Source of the DNA: Isoetes taiwanensis
Lineage: Eukaryota > Streptophyta > Lycopodiopsida > Isoetales > Isoetaceae
Assembly (NCBI GenBank): GCA_021234155.1
Contig: JAJEKV010000066.1
Location: 4,983,063-5,047,062, forward strand
Length of the DNA stretch: 64,000 bases
Direction: 5' to 3'
Shown here: positions 12,718 to 23,850 of the stretch, one piece after another
How positions within the stretch are numbered: position 1 is the stretch's first letter
Layout of the letters: the number at the start of each line of letters is the position of its first letter
Made by a program: the position numbers and the translations under genes
Notes under the pieces: generated by a model
What the model was told of the DNA's origin: nothing
The model's database searches: none
Seen by the model: only the letters and a program-made list of their open reading frames with translations

Positions 12718-15700
12718 GTTTATTTTTGGGTTGCCCCTAGGGGGGCAAACCCTCGTTTGTATGGGGTTGTGGCATATCCTGAGTATATGCTGGAATATAC
12801 TCAGAATATGTTGATGACTGCTAAAAACTGATTATAGGCTGTAAATGGCAGGTAGCTTTTGTTGCTAAACAGCCACTCACGAAACCGGCTAACCGGAGGG
12901 GCTCCTTTCCTCATCTTCTTGCTTACTTGTAGCGTGGCATGCATTTTCCTCTGCCTTCCAAGATGTGGCGATATTAACTCGCCTTCCATGATTTGCTTAA
13001 TGAGAATCAAGAAGAGCTCTCTTTGGCATAAATGGCTATAGAGTATTGTTACTATTTTGCCACCGCCATTGGCATCCCCTATACCGCAACTTACCCGAAC
13101 CAAAGGGTTAGGGGTTCTAAACCTAATCATGCAATGGGAAGCATTGGGGTTCTCGAAAGTATGGATTATGATCATGATGAAGCTACAATGTCTCTCAGGC
13201 GAGGAGGTAATAAACGCAAACTTCTTTCTTGAACATTAATTTTATGGAATAGGTCAAATTCAGCCTCACGGTCAAATTTATAGCGGATAGGCAGGGGGCA
13301 TGTAACAAGTCGGCTTTTAGTCTTGAAGCACCGCAACATGCGGTAAACCAGGTCATCTCTCTTCAATGAATCATGCAAAGAATGAGTCAATATACGTGAT
13401 TTCTATTTCTTATGTCGCAGTTAAACCACAATCTGGTCTCATTACTTCCAGATATATTTGGAGAATGAACCAACATACACAATTACGGTTCCTTATGCCA
13501 CAAAAAAGCCACTAACTTACTACAGCTTCATTGACTCGCTTCTTCCACCCATCTTCTATGTAGTTGCAAATAAAATTGATGTTTGTCAGAGATAGAACCA
13601 AGAACTGAGACTCCATGGCGTTGACAACAGTTACAGAAGGATTGTTTAACATCATAAAGATCCAACAGCACAGCCAACATGATAAGGATTTTGTGTCCAA
13701 ATATGTATGTAAAACAGACTCTTCTTCCAAAATATGGACCACTCTATATTACTAAACTGCTATTAGGCATAAGTGTCACATACTAACAATGCAGCTCAAA
13801 ATCACCATTTCAACGGATCATAGTCTCCACATTTAACTGCATTTTCATTTCCATTCTAGGATTCCTTTAGTTAAGTATACCTTATCTGGCCAGAGTTCAT
13901 GTACCACATAGTTTCTTTAAGTGTCTTCCTGATGTACCTGCGTAAGCCAGCCAGGTGGACCAAAGGCTTGAAATTGTTTCTGGAATTCTGATGATGGCAT
14001 AAAGATAATGTTCTATCATGGAGTGCAAATGTTATGCCATCCAAACACTTCCTATAAGGACAAATAGATACACGACTCTTCTCTGCCAGTTTTTCATTCA
14101 TTGCATATTTGAAAATGCAAAATGGTCCTAGAGCTCCACTTTTGTAGCATTTTGTGAACATATTAGTGCCTTAGTCTAATTAATGATATTTAAATGTGCA
14201 TTTTTTTCACATATCATTTAAGGTAAGAGTTTGAAAATGTTCGAGGTTGATGTCACTTGTTTTGTATCAGGCCGTGATGAAGATGTTAGGAGGAGCAGTA
14301 TGCTAATTTATCTAGTAAAGAAAATAGACCGAACCTAAGTAGAAAAATAGGAAAAAAATCAACATCCAGGTTTGCTTGGCACATTTCCATAATTGACTTG
14401 CGCTTGTAAATGTTGTATGTATTAACAAAGTTAAGAAGGCAATATCTAACACAACCAATTGTAAGTCCATGTTTTTGTTATATTATGTCAACGTTTCTTT
14501 TATATTTGTTGGTAATCTATTCTTTATTTTCCAATATCGAGAAAAATGGGCACTTCATTCTTACCAACCATAATCTCACAGATAAGTTTTGCTCAAGTAT
14601 TTTCTGCAATAGACTCATCATAGCCTCCCCTCAAACTTGCAGCTACAATTTATTTCTTAAAGAACACATCCAATGCTTCATGCCCTTCATGCATATTATA
14701 TATTTCATGGAGCTAATTTTCATATTGAGTATCAAACACCACTTTCTATTACACCTGACCACTTTAACTTCTGAATGTTATCCCATAGCAAAGGCATAGT
14801 TTAATGGCTTGGTCATGATAAATGAACACATGTAGGTTACTCTCAATAGGCTTCTATGGTTAGTGACAATAGACCAAATGAAGATAAATAAAAGCTCGGA
14901 TACAGGATGTTGCTTACTAAACAACAGTTTGAAGCTATTATATTTGCTTATTATCGGGTCATTATTTCCACCTATTACAATGATGCAATGGAAGGATGCC
15001 TTAAAGAGTTGCAGTCTGCTTTCTCATAACATGCATCCAAATGGGAATACACAATTCAACTTTGGATTTGCACTTATTACAATGACACCATGGAGGATGC
15101 TTTGAAAAGCTTCATTCTGCTTTTTCATCACATGGGAATACACAATACAACCCTAGATTTGCAAAGATGTTGTAATTATAGTTTTTTCTTTGATTTTAAG
15201 CACATGTTTCCTCCAACAAAACTTTGATTATCATGTGAGAAATACGGAAGATAACATGGCAAATAAACATTGTGGCATATAATGGCAAGTAATTTGGGTG
15301 ATGCAAATAGGGATGGAGTCACCTCGGCTCCAAATATTGAAGCATAGTATTAAAAGCAAGATTGTGCCAAAAGGATTTTTTTGTCTTGGTAGGGGAGTCA
15401 TCTTTGCTCCAAATATTGAAGTACAAGGCTAAAAGCTATATCTTGGCATGTTGTTGTATCTATCAATGCATAACTTCAGTTGTGTTGTTACAACTTACCT
15501 TCTAATGAAAAGCTGCTTTCGAATAGTTTATTAACTCAAATAGAAAAGCCAAATTCCAATCCACATATTCAAACGAACAGGATTTACACATGCAACCAAT
15601 GCAAGATTAACAAGGTGCTGCTGCATGAGGGGTCCGAGGGTCGGGACTCGGTGGCTCGAAAATAGCAACGAGTCTAACCAGTAAAAATGCCGCTCGCTAT

Positions 15701-16165
15701 TTGAGGCTACCGGAAAAAATATTTGTTAGAGCATTGTTTAGTATATTATGCCGGAAATTTGTTATTTTAATGTTGAAAAATTGCCGGAAATTTTTCAGGA
15801 TGACCGGAATTTAACACAAGTGGGCGGATTTTTAGGGGAGGAACTCCCCTATTTTCGAACATGTACATCCATTCTCTCCTTTATTACACTTCTCCTTATG
15901 CTTCTGCCATCCTAGTTCCATACCAAGCACCAAACACCAATACCTTGTGCTCAAATCCCAAAGTCCATATGTCCAACTACATCCTACTCCAACAACACCT
16001 CAACACCTAAGCAGAACTTAGTAATGCAAACGCGTAGCATCACCTTCACAAAATGTTAATGTCTTAAAATAGCAATTCCGATTCAAACACTCTATTGTCA
16101 ACTACAACTTAAGCCACTTCACTTTCCGGCCATGGAGGGCAACCCTCCGTGCACAGCACCTTGTT
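12718..16165 (+). mobile_element. Insertion splitting the PLE leader: GGGTTGCC-family element, 3.4 kb
   Basis: Defined by the interruption: the PLE leader stops at about 12717 and resumes at about 16166 with the next homologous base. The left end is a GC-rich near-palindrome around GGGTTGCCCCTAGGG, followed by paired ATATGC-type motifs. The right end carries GGAGGGCAACCCTCC and GTGCACAGCACCTTG. A 1.2-kb element with both ends lies inverted at 20965-22190, and a left-end fragment at 36705-36835. No transposase was recognised; ORFs inside (minus 12801-13175, minus 13871-14161, plus 14410-14799) look like chance. A non-autonomous transposon is likely. Superfamily unresolved; no clear terminal inverted repeat or target duplication was found. 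Confidence 0.6.
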
Positions 16166-17705
16166 TTGCATGGTATGTTTATCGCATAAGGAAGACCTAA
16201 CGAAAAGTTCAGGGATAGGGCTTATTATTGCCGAAAGGAGGATTACGGCCAGAGAAAAGCTCTGGCCAGGTCAGATTGAATACACGACGGATCTCATAGA
16301 AGTGGTTTTTGTTAGCTATTTTCAGTTACAGATTGCTTATGATAGTTAAAGTGATGTGCTTAAAAATATCTTTAGATAAGAACAGACGGTAGCACTTATG
16401 TGATTGCTATATTTAAGCATGCTCTGATTTTTCACTTTGGCCACAACATAATGCCAACTGCCTGATCACAGTTGTTGTGCTCATATTTGCTTGCAACTGG
16501 AGCTGAGTTATGGGGAGAAAGAAGGGCGACCTTAATCTAGCCACTAAGAAAAGACTGGCAGAGGAAAAGACTAATGCCAGTAGCAAGAGAAAACTATTTG
16601 ATTTTCACAAAAAATTGAAGGCATCTAGCCCAAAGAAGGATGCAGATCCAATGAGCATACAAGGATGTGGGAAAGTTATGCATACCCCTGTGGAAGCATC
16701 TATTGCTCATACTGCAAATTCGAATCAAGGAATGGATACTCCAGTGCATGAGGTGCTGGAACAGACTGGCTCTAAGAAGAATAATGAAGATGGCAAGATT
16801 ATTGGCACCATGCAAATCTCTTAGGTTTGATCATTTAGATTTGACAGTCTTATATTGATTTATGAATCCATGCTTTGTCTTTCTATTTGTGTTATATGTA
16901 TCTAGACTAATTAGGGTAAGTACATGTGTAGATCAGATCCACATGTTTTAATAGAATGCAGCTTATGAAACATGGCAAGCATGCAACAGATTTATAAAAA
17001 AACTTTAAGTAGAATCTAGTTAAACAAGATACAACTAGCAAATACTGCTAAATAGGTAGACAGTGTACTAATTCCATAATAAGTATGGACTAATTGCATC
17101 CAGACTATTTGCTACTGGATAATCTTAAAATAGATCGATTATATGTTGTTTGATTGCTTCATGAAATGCAAGTTATGAATTGTATTATGTTGGGTAGGGC
17201 AAACTTACTGCAAAACTGGCTGATATTTACATTATGCTTTGCTTATTAATTTGCTGAAATTGCACTTTATGTCAGGCAGGTCTTATAGGAGAAAGTGAAG
17301 GCATGCAGTAGCAAATGTAAATTCAAGAATAAACTGCTTGTTGCTATTTAATGCTGAATACTGCTTATGAAAAAGGTATAATACAGTACTTCCAAAAGCT
17401 AAGGCTAATGTCATGTTTGCTAGAGGATCTAGTTGCAAGCATGAACCATTGTTAATAGCTGTAAGACCAGAAGCTTTCTAGACATGTTTAAATGTTCTTG
17501 CACTGATTTAGGACAATAGAGATTTATGTTTAAGAATGTCTACTGTGTTTCTGCTAAAACTGACCTTAGTGTTTGTATTAAACAAGCAGGGTAAAGGGTG
17601 ATAAACTTATAGGATCTTATGACACCTGCTACCCTTAATAGTGCAACCATTTTGATGCTTGTATTTGTTTTTTTGGGTGTAGGTAACAGGATTCTATACT
17701 CCCTG
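16166..17705 (+). repeat. Leader direct repeat, copy 2, part 2
   Basis: Matches 7465-9008 in order and orientation, including the complete ORF1. It ends at ACTCCCTG, where the fold-back insertion begins. Confidence 0.85.
16510..16824 (+). CDS. PLE ORF1, small basic protein (intact copy)
   Basis: 104 aa starting MGRKKGDLNLATKKRLAEE, with a Lys/Arg-rich first half and a polar second half ending GKIIGTMQIS. It aligns without gaps to the copy at 7804; only a handful of residues differ (for example G/D at 7, A/T in the EEK-x-NA stretch, K/V and D/H near 55). The frame survives here while the RT downstream of copy 1 has decayed. No domain recognised; nucleic-acid binding is a guess from composition. 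This copy no longer has an RT behind it. Confidence 0.5.
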   Translation: MGRKKGDLNLATKKRLAEEKTNASSKRKLFDFHKKLKASSPKKDADPMSIQGCGKVMHTPVEASIAHTANSNQGMDTPVHEVLEQTGSKKNNEDGKIIGTMQIS

Positions 17706-18326
17706 CAACACAAACCATTAACATCCAACATGTAAAAATTAAATCCCCCAACACATAACAACCAACACATAACAACCATTGACATTAACAACCAACACAT
17801 AACTACCATTGACATTAATTAACACAACCATTGGGTCCAATACATTTAAATTAAAATCCCCCTTAAACCCCCTTTGGTTTCTTTGGTTTGGGTGCATATT
17901 CACACGGGGGGTGACTCCGGGCAACGAGAGCTGTTGGATAGGCATATTCACCCCTTTATTCCTTAATCTATACCGCATAAAAGTTCCTCGTTTGTGGGGT
18001 ATGCAAGTACAAAATTTGCTATACTGTATAACAAGATTCGCAAAATACTATAAGATTTCAAGCGGAATACTATATGATGTTGTTTTCAGACGCAAAAATA
18101 CAATTATGAGGGCTCTCGTTGCCCCTACGTCACCCAGGTGTGAATATGCACCCAAACCAAAGGGGGTTTAAGGGGATTTTAATTTTAAATGTGTTGGACC
18201 CAATGGTTGTGTTAATTAATGTCAATGGTAGTTATGTGTTGGTTGTTAATGCCAATGGTTGTTATGTGTTGGTTGTTATGTGTTGGGGATTTAATTTTAC
18301 ATGTTGATGTTAATGGTTTGTGTTGC
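17705..18326. mobile_element. Fold-back (MITE-like) element, complete, 622 bp
   Basis: The first 225 bases and the last 215 bases are inverted copies: GCAACACAAACCATTAACAT at the left end and ATGTTAATGGTTTGTGTTGC at the right. The arms contain internal repeats of AACACATAACAACC and the block CCCTTTGGTTTGGGTGCATA. The centre (about 180 bp) is AT-rich. It is followed by AAAAAATTTTTTGCCCC and a GC hairpin also seen after the other copies. Related copies: 30203-30622, 32985-33356, 43210-43575. No coding capacity. Confidence 0.85.
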
Positions 18327-19307
18327 AAAAAATTTTTTGCCCCTTCGGGCCTTAGAGACGTCCCCCCCCGCAGGACAAAAATTTTAGAATTCAAACCGAA
18401 AAAAACTAGAATTCATTTGAGGCTTTCATCACCATGTAGCTTTTGAATTTGATGACAATAAAACAAATAGAACATAAGTAAAAGTTACCATAAAGATAGA
18501 GCAGATTGATCCCATTATTTCGAAAGTCATAAAATTTGCAACACAAAAACCCCCCGTTATTATGCTACATATTGTTACTTCCGCTTAGAACTATTTCTCT
18601 TTCACAATGACACCATTGTTTATCAATCCATATGATTTTGAATGCTCCATCTCTAGCTTAAAGGTAATGCATGATTCACCTTATGGTTCGATTAAAGTTC
18701 CAAACCTACAATATAAATGCATTCTTGTGGCCACTATTTGACTGATCTGCGTGACATGGAAAAGGGCGTGGAATAATCCCTGTTGTTGTGTGCATAAGAA
18801 TCCGTTTGTTGATTGAAGCTAAAGGTCGGCCGCTATGAACAATCCGGCGACCCGGGAATATCCAAGAGTTGGAAGCAAACAGAGGGGCCTAAACTTGAAT
18901 CGCAAAGACAAATCTTAGGAAGGAAACAAAAGGGGTTTTCGGCAGCACTACATTGTAGAATCGAGGAAACCAATACCTCGTAAAAAAACATTATGCTAAC
19001 TGAAGAAACATTAAAAAAATAAATACCTTTGTAAGTGTGAGCAAAAAAAATCCATCTCGTGGTAGTAAAATCCACCCAGGCAATAAGAATCCAAGAGGGC
19101 AAGTACACATGCATATGCACACATGCACACACATGCACACATGCATGCACTTGCACTTGCACATGCACAATACACATGCACATACGCGCATGCATGTGCA
19201 CATGCACATGCATACACATGCGTGGTGTTCATGCACAAACACATGCAGAGAAAGACAACAACCCTGATTGTTCCAACCAACGAAAAAAAATCAACGGCCC
19301 ATAAAAG
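18327..19307. other. Insertion filler between fold-back element and 120-bp repeat
   Basis: Part of the 1.7-kb block that splits the PLE leader. It holds a C-run near 18362, a 30-bp fragment of the 120-bp repeat family near 18547-18576 (ATGCTACATATT) and a microsatellite. No gene. Confidence 0.5.
19095..19245. repeat. CA/TGCA-rich microsatellite
   Basis: About 150 bp of imperfect alternating units such as ACATGCACAC and CACTTGCACATGC. All overlapping ORFs here (His/Met/Cys-rich on either strand) are products of the repeat. Alternating purine-pyrimidine sequence of this kind can adopt Z-DNA. Confidence 0.85.
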
Positions 19308-19427
19308 GTGCACTCTAGAAATACTATTTAGTACACCTCAACGAATACAACAACGAAATCATAGAAAAACCATGTGAAAAAGCGTATAAAAATCTAAAAG
19401 TAACCCCCTGTTATTATGCTACATATT
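19308..19427 (+). repeat. 120-bp interspersed repeat, copy R1
   Basis: Starts GTGCACTCTAGAAATAC and ends CCCCTGTTATTATGCTACA plus TATT. Related copies at 32871, 35270, 41234 (minus) and 47693 (minus). The PLE leader resumes at the base right after this copy, so its end coincides with an insertion boundary. Confidence 0.8.
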
Positions 19428-19655
19428 CTGACACTAGATTTAGTTGTTGTATTGTTAAAAAGCATTTATTAACAAGGTAAAATGTAGTTTTTATTTTTAT
19501 TTGTCTTTAATAAAAAGGATATGCTGATTTCTATCATGTTGAGAATATTTAACCAGATTTTGGCCTTATATTGAAGCCGCCTTTTCAATAGAAGGACTGC
19601 TTATTGAATCCTTTTTTTCTTATAATCGTTTTAAAGGATTAAGGTCTGTTGATCA
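19428..19655 (+). repeat. Leader direct repeat, copy 2, part 3 (truncated)
   Basis: Matches 9117-9345 (shared TTTAGTTGTTGTATTG and CATGTTGAGAATATTTAACC). It stops at GGTTGATCAAAAG, where the poly(T) of an antisense LINE begins. Confidence 0.85.
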
Positions 19656-19656
19656 A

Positions 19657-20765
19657 AAGTTTTTTTTTTTTTTTTTTTTTTAAAGGACGAAAGCCAAAAA
19701 AATTATTAATCAGATAAAAAGTACAAAATTTACATGTCTCATCTAACTGTGTAGGACAAAAAGATGCCATAGGAGCACGAGCCTCAAGTACATTGTATAA
19801 AGATGCCATAGGAGCACGAGCATGGAGCATAATGTACTTACTCCAGAATAGGAGACTAACGATAAGAATCAATTCGAAGATACTGAATCCAGATGCGTTT
19901 CATCATTTCTGATTCAAGGGAGGAACACTCGTAGACTGTCAATTCTTTTTCTGGGCCACCGTAATAACACCGCATGCAGATGAATTAATGCCCTGAAAGA
20001 TGTGGTGTCTGCAACGCTCCCATATCGACGCATAGGAGCCAACTGGAACCAAGATGGAATGCCCTTTGTTTAGCTGGAGGCCATGCATTGGGGTAGGGCG
20101 CCAAGAGGTTGCATCGGCAGTCCAGTGTACTGTTGAATAAACCTTGTAGCCAGGACCACGCTGGTTGAACCTCAGGACAATCAAAGAGACAATGCTCAAG
20201 AGTCTCAACGTCTGAAAGACAGAGCGGGCATACTGCAGATATGCGAGGATAATAGCGATGTCGGAAGGCATTAACCCGCAGGCACCTGTGGATAACCTGC
20301 CACCATAGTACAGAGACTTTAAGGTGGAGCAACCTATCCCGAAGCCATCGCCATGTACGACACAAAGTGGGATGTGGAACTTGTAGGTGCCACCCATCTG
20401 GCAACTGGAGGGGCTGTGGTGCTAAAAGAAGGCGATATACTGATCTGACAAAGTTGCTTTGTGAATATTTTCATGGCAGTCCTATGGCACCCTTTCAGCA
20501 ATAGCAACTTGCACTATAAGAGGTAAATTTTCTGTGACCTCCCATAGAGATACATCCCAACAAGAGAGCAAGAACTTTGCCTAAAATTTAGGCCAAGACA
20601 GTAGGCAACCCGCTTCATACTATGCTTGAATAGAGACAACACCTGCAAGAACCCATCGTCTCTGTGTAAGGGGATGAACTGATGCTGCGAATGGAGGTGC
20701 TGAGGGGTCTGGAGGCAGTGGTGCCCACCACCATGGAGTCTCCAATAGGGTGTGCATAGAGGGGC
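19657..20765 (-). mobile_element. L1-type LINE, 5'-truncated, with poly(A) tail
   Basis: On the minus strand the element ends in a poly(A) tail (poly(T) at about 19660-19681 on the plus strand). The minus frame 20404-19985 reads SVLWWQVIHRCLRVNAF, CPLCLSDVETLEHCLFDCP and AWSWLQGLF. This is the zinc-binding region that follows the RT in plant L1-like LINEs (WR-x-L...CP-x-C...E-x-x-x-H-x-F/L-x-x-C). Upstream frames to about 20765 look like the RT linker, with stops. The RT catalytic core is missing, so this is a typical 5'-truncated insertion. It cut into the second PLE leader copy. Its right boundary is approximate. Confidence 0.75.
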
Positions 20766-20964
20766 ATGGCTTTAATGACTCAAAATTTATTACTCTAAAT
20801 CTAATATCCGTAATAGAATTTAATTGGTTTAGCTACCTATTACCTTTTTTTTTAATTTCTTTTCTCCTTTCCACATATTTAGTGTGAGTTAAATAAATAC
20901 GCAAAGAAAATGTTTTATGAGCTAAAAAGAAAATGCTAGTATGAATATCTATTAAAAAATAAGC

Positions 20965-22190
20965 AAACAAGGTGCTGTGCACGGAGGGTTGCCCTCCATG
21001 GCGGGAGGGTGAAGTGGCTTAAATCATAGTTCAAAGTCATGATTAATTGAAAATCCATAACCCTGAACATTTGGGAATAAAATTCTTTGTAGCCAGATGA
21101 ACTACCTTTCTCTTCCAAAATGCAGCCAAAGAGTTTGGCAACCTATAAAATAAAGAACACACGAATTTCAGAATTGAGTACAATGATACGGAATAAAGCT
21201 TTGCTATTAGGCAAGCAGAAAGTATCCAACATAAATCGAAGCCTGCAAACACAAATCGAATATCTTATTGTTTCATTGGTCTTCCGGAGCATCTTCACTT
21301 GTAAAATATTAAGCAGACCAGACTAAAAAGCTTTAGGCACAAGCTTTTGCATTCTATTGTACAAATCCTTCAAGGAGAAGTCGATATTCTACGTGGACAA
21401 TAACAAAAATATCAATCAAATAACTTCCTAAGAAACTTGCTCAACAAGACACTATCCAATGCCATCTCAGATCTACCATTACGTTTCATGTCGGTGTCCA
21501 TACTGTGGGGATGTCCGGAATAAAACGCCCAATATTTTCTACCAATGCAATAGCTCTGTGGATGAAAATTTTCTTGCCTTGAATAGGAATTCAAGAAACC
21601 CCCTTCTCAACGGGTATACACATCAATCCGTCGGAGTGTAGCGTTGCTGAGAAATCGACAAAACATACAACAACAACGGTTACACTGGTGCTTCAAAGGA
21701 TGCAACATTCTTACGACAAAGCATTTGGGCTAAGGGAAAAACTGGAGATTCCGTCAAAAAGCTCATAAACTGACAAATTTGGTATGAATGAAACAAAGGA
21801 TTTAGAGAAGAAAACGCAATGCCAAATACAGTCCCGAAGATAAATAAAAATAAGGGAAGTGCCGGAGTTGGAAAGCTCCAAATCTTGCATTAACTGCAGA
21901 AGCTCCAATTATAAGGGCCGGAAATGCAAGATTCGGACCAACATTGGAGCGACATCCATCAATGCTGCAGCCTCGAGCAAGGAGCGACAAGCGAGCACCA
22001 TTTTCCCGGTATCCACAGTCCCTCTCCAGCAACAGGGGCAACCTACATTTTACAGCCTATGATGGGTTTGGAGCAGTCATTGGCATATTCTGGATATATA
22101 TTGGCATATACCTAGAATATGCCACAAACCCACCTCAACAAGGGCTTGCCCCCTTAGGAGCAACTCAAATAAAGGGGGAAGTAAGCCAGT
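20965..22190 (-). mobile_element. GGGTTGCC-family element, inverted 1.2-kb copy
   Basis: Read on the minus strand it starts near 22190 with TTTATTTGAGTTGCTCCTAA and the paired GGCATAT/ATATGCC motifs, and ends near 20965 with GGAGGGCAACCCTCC and GTGCACAGCACCTTGTTT. These are the same two ends, in the same order, as the insertion at 12718-16165. The interiors differ in length and content, as in non-autonomous families that pick up different filler. A minus frame at 22041-21802 (79 aa) and other ORFs inside have no recognised homology. Confidence 0.6.
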
Positions 22191-23105
22191 AAGCACTCTT
22201 TAAACTAAAATTCCCACATCTACAGTAGCATGCTTATGAAGAAATACTCCTCAGTTTTTTCATTTTGTTTGTTTTGGTTTTGGGGGTTTTTTTTTTTTTT
22301 TTTGAGGGGAGGGGATGCTTCCCTGTTCTGGCATGAATATGGCAAAGTATTTAAGATGAATAGGACTATCAAAGTTTTGGTTCCTACCTATATCAAAATG
22401 AATAGGATAAATCTTTATTCGCCTCTTTTTCGATCGGCCGTCTATCCCACTAGTTTTAAATGAATCGAAAAAATTATTTTTTGAACCAGAAATTCTGTGA
22501 AGCTCCTAGGACTTTGCCGCAGCCACAAAACAACAAATAGATATTCCCTAGCAAATTTTCATATGATATACATAGATTCAACAAGCATTTTCACACTTTA
22601 ATATCATTAATGCCACTAAGTGACATTTACCTTCATTTTCAAGGAATTGAAGGTAAATGAAGTTCTTGAACTACTAGGTAGTTGCTTGACAGTTATTTTT
22701 GTCCTTTGTGAAGTCCTCCTATTTAGTTCCTTGTCTCGCAGGTTTTCCTCCATCAGCTTCCTCAACGAGCATCTCTTTCTGTTTGGAGTGTCTAGCCCAC
22801 GGCTACTTCGCCTTCCTATTTCGTCCATTTATATTTGCATACGTTGTGGCTTTTGACTTTCTCCTTTGCATGTTCGACGTCTTCTAAGCCTTGTATTATT
22901 TCTGCAAACGGTGCTTCATAGTTGGTTTTTTGCCTTCGGAATGTCTTCACGGTGAATTTGCCTTACCCCCAGTTATCAAGCTACCAATTGCCCGTATTAG
23001 TTCCTTTTTTCGTGGAATTCTATCCAGCCTTGATTATTCCTTCTCTACCATTTCGTTCTGTTTGCCCATTTCCTTCAAACTGTTTCTTGTTCCTCTGTAA
23101 CATCA
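22191..23105. other. Probable leader of the DIRS-type element; no gene
   Basis: Contains a T-run at 22288-22303 and a pyrimidine-rich stretch from about 22620 up to the gag start at 23106. I compared it by eye with the sequence after the recombinase and found no convincing repeat or inverted repeat, so the left end of the DIRS element is not fixed. Confidence 0.4.
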
Positions 23106-23850
23106 ATGGCCCCAAAAATGAATCCTCTCAAGCTGGGAAAGAGGCCTATCGCAGAAGCTTCTGGTTCTTTGAATGATCCAAAATCAAGAGTGCCTACTGA
23201 TGAGGAGTCTCCGGCATGGTTGCAGGCTATGGAAAGCCTTCTGGAATCCAAAATTGCTGGTCTGGGCGGTGCTATGGAGTCCAAGGGTGCTAAAGCAGAA
23301 GATGTGGTAGCCCTGGAATCCAAGGTTGCTTCTCTTCAGGAAGAAATCCAGCGGAAGAGCAAGAAAGCTAGGGCCCCTGCCCTCAAATTTGATGGGAATA
23401 TCAAGCAATGGGATTTTTTGAACGAGGTTGAGGAGTCATTTGCGGAGTTGGAAAGTCATATGCGGCTTCAAAAGACGTTAGATCCAGCAAGCAAAGCGAT
23501 TATTGACAAAGGTACAAATTTGGTTTCAAATAGAAAAAATTATGTCCGATAAGGGACGGGGAAGGACCAACAGTGGCTGAATGCTACTAAATGGGAGAAT
23601 TTAATTGGTGTGATAGTGATAAGCTAGGGATGCCAGAAACTAGCTTCCGAGCTAAGTAGGACCTCCAAGAAGCGGTTTGGTTTCCAGTTTGGGCTTAAAG
23701 GTTCTAATCTTTGCTATATTTGTCGCTGAACTGGGCCATTTGGCGGCATCATGTCCATCTAAATCTCTGTTGTCTCCAGCTCCTCAACGGCTTCGTCTCC
23801 GGCACCCGGCTAACACTAATAACTGTTTTATAAACCGCTTGAATCTTTAA
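23106..23850 (+). pseudogene. DIRS gag-like protein with disrupted zinc knuckle
   Basis: The frame 23106-23552 (148 aa) starts MAPKMNPLKLGKRP, has a coiled-coil-like charged stretch (ALESKVASLQEEIQRKSKKA) and a possible capsid part (LKFDGNIKQWDFLNEVEES). It stops early; farther on, 23660-23850, the reading resumes with KRFGFQFGLKGSNLCYICR, a TGA/frameshift, and GHLAASCPSKSL. CYIC...GH-x4-C is a CCHC-type zinc knuckle split by the lesion. Gag proteins with a zinc knuckle package the element RNA. The ATG is chosen because it follows a long pyrimidine-rich leader and begins the conserved-looking frame. Confidence 0.6.

Noticed and set aside
12718-16165. Helitron assignment for the GGGTTGCC-family element
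   Set aside because: A right-end hairpin exists, but there is no TC start or CTRR end and no Rep/helicase frame.
18833-19377. Six overlapping His/Cys/Met-rich ORFs on both strands
   Set aside because: All arise from the CA/TGCA microsatellite.
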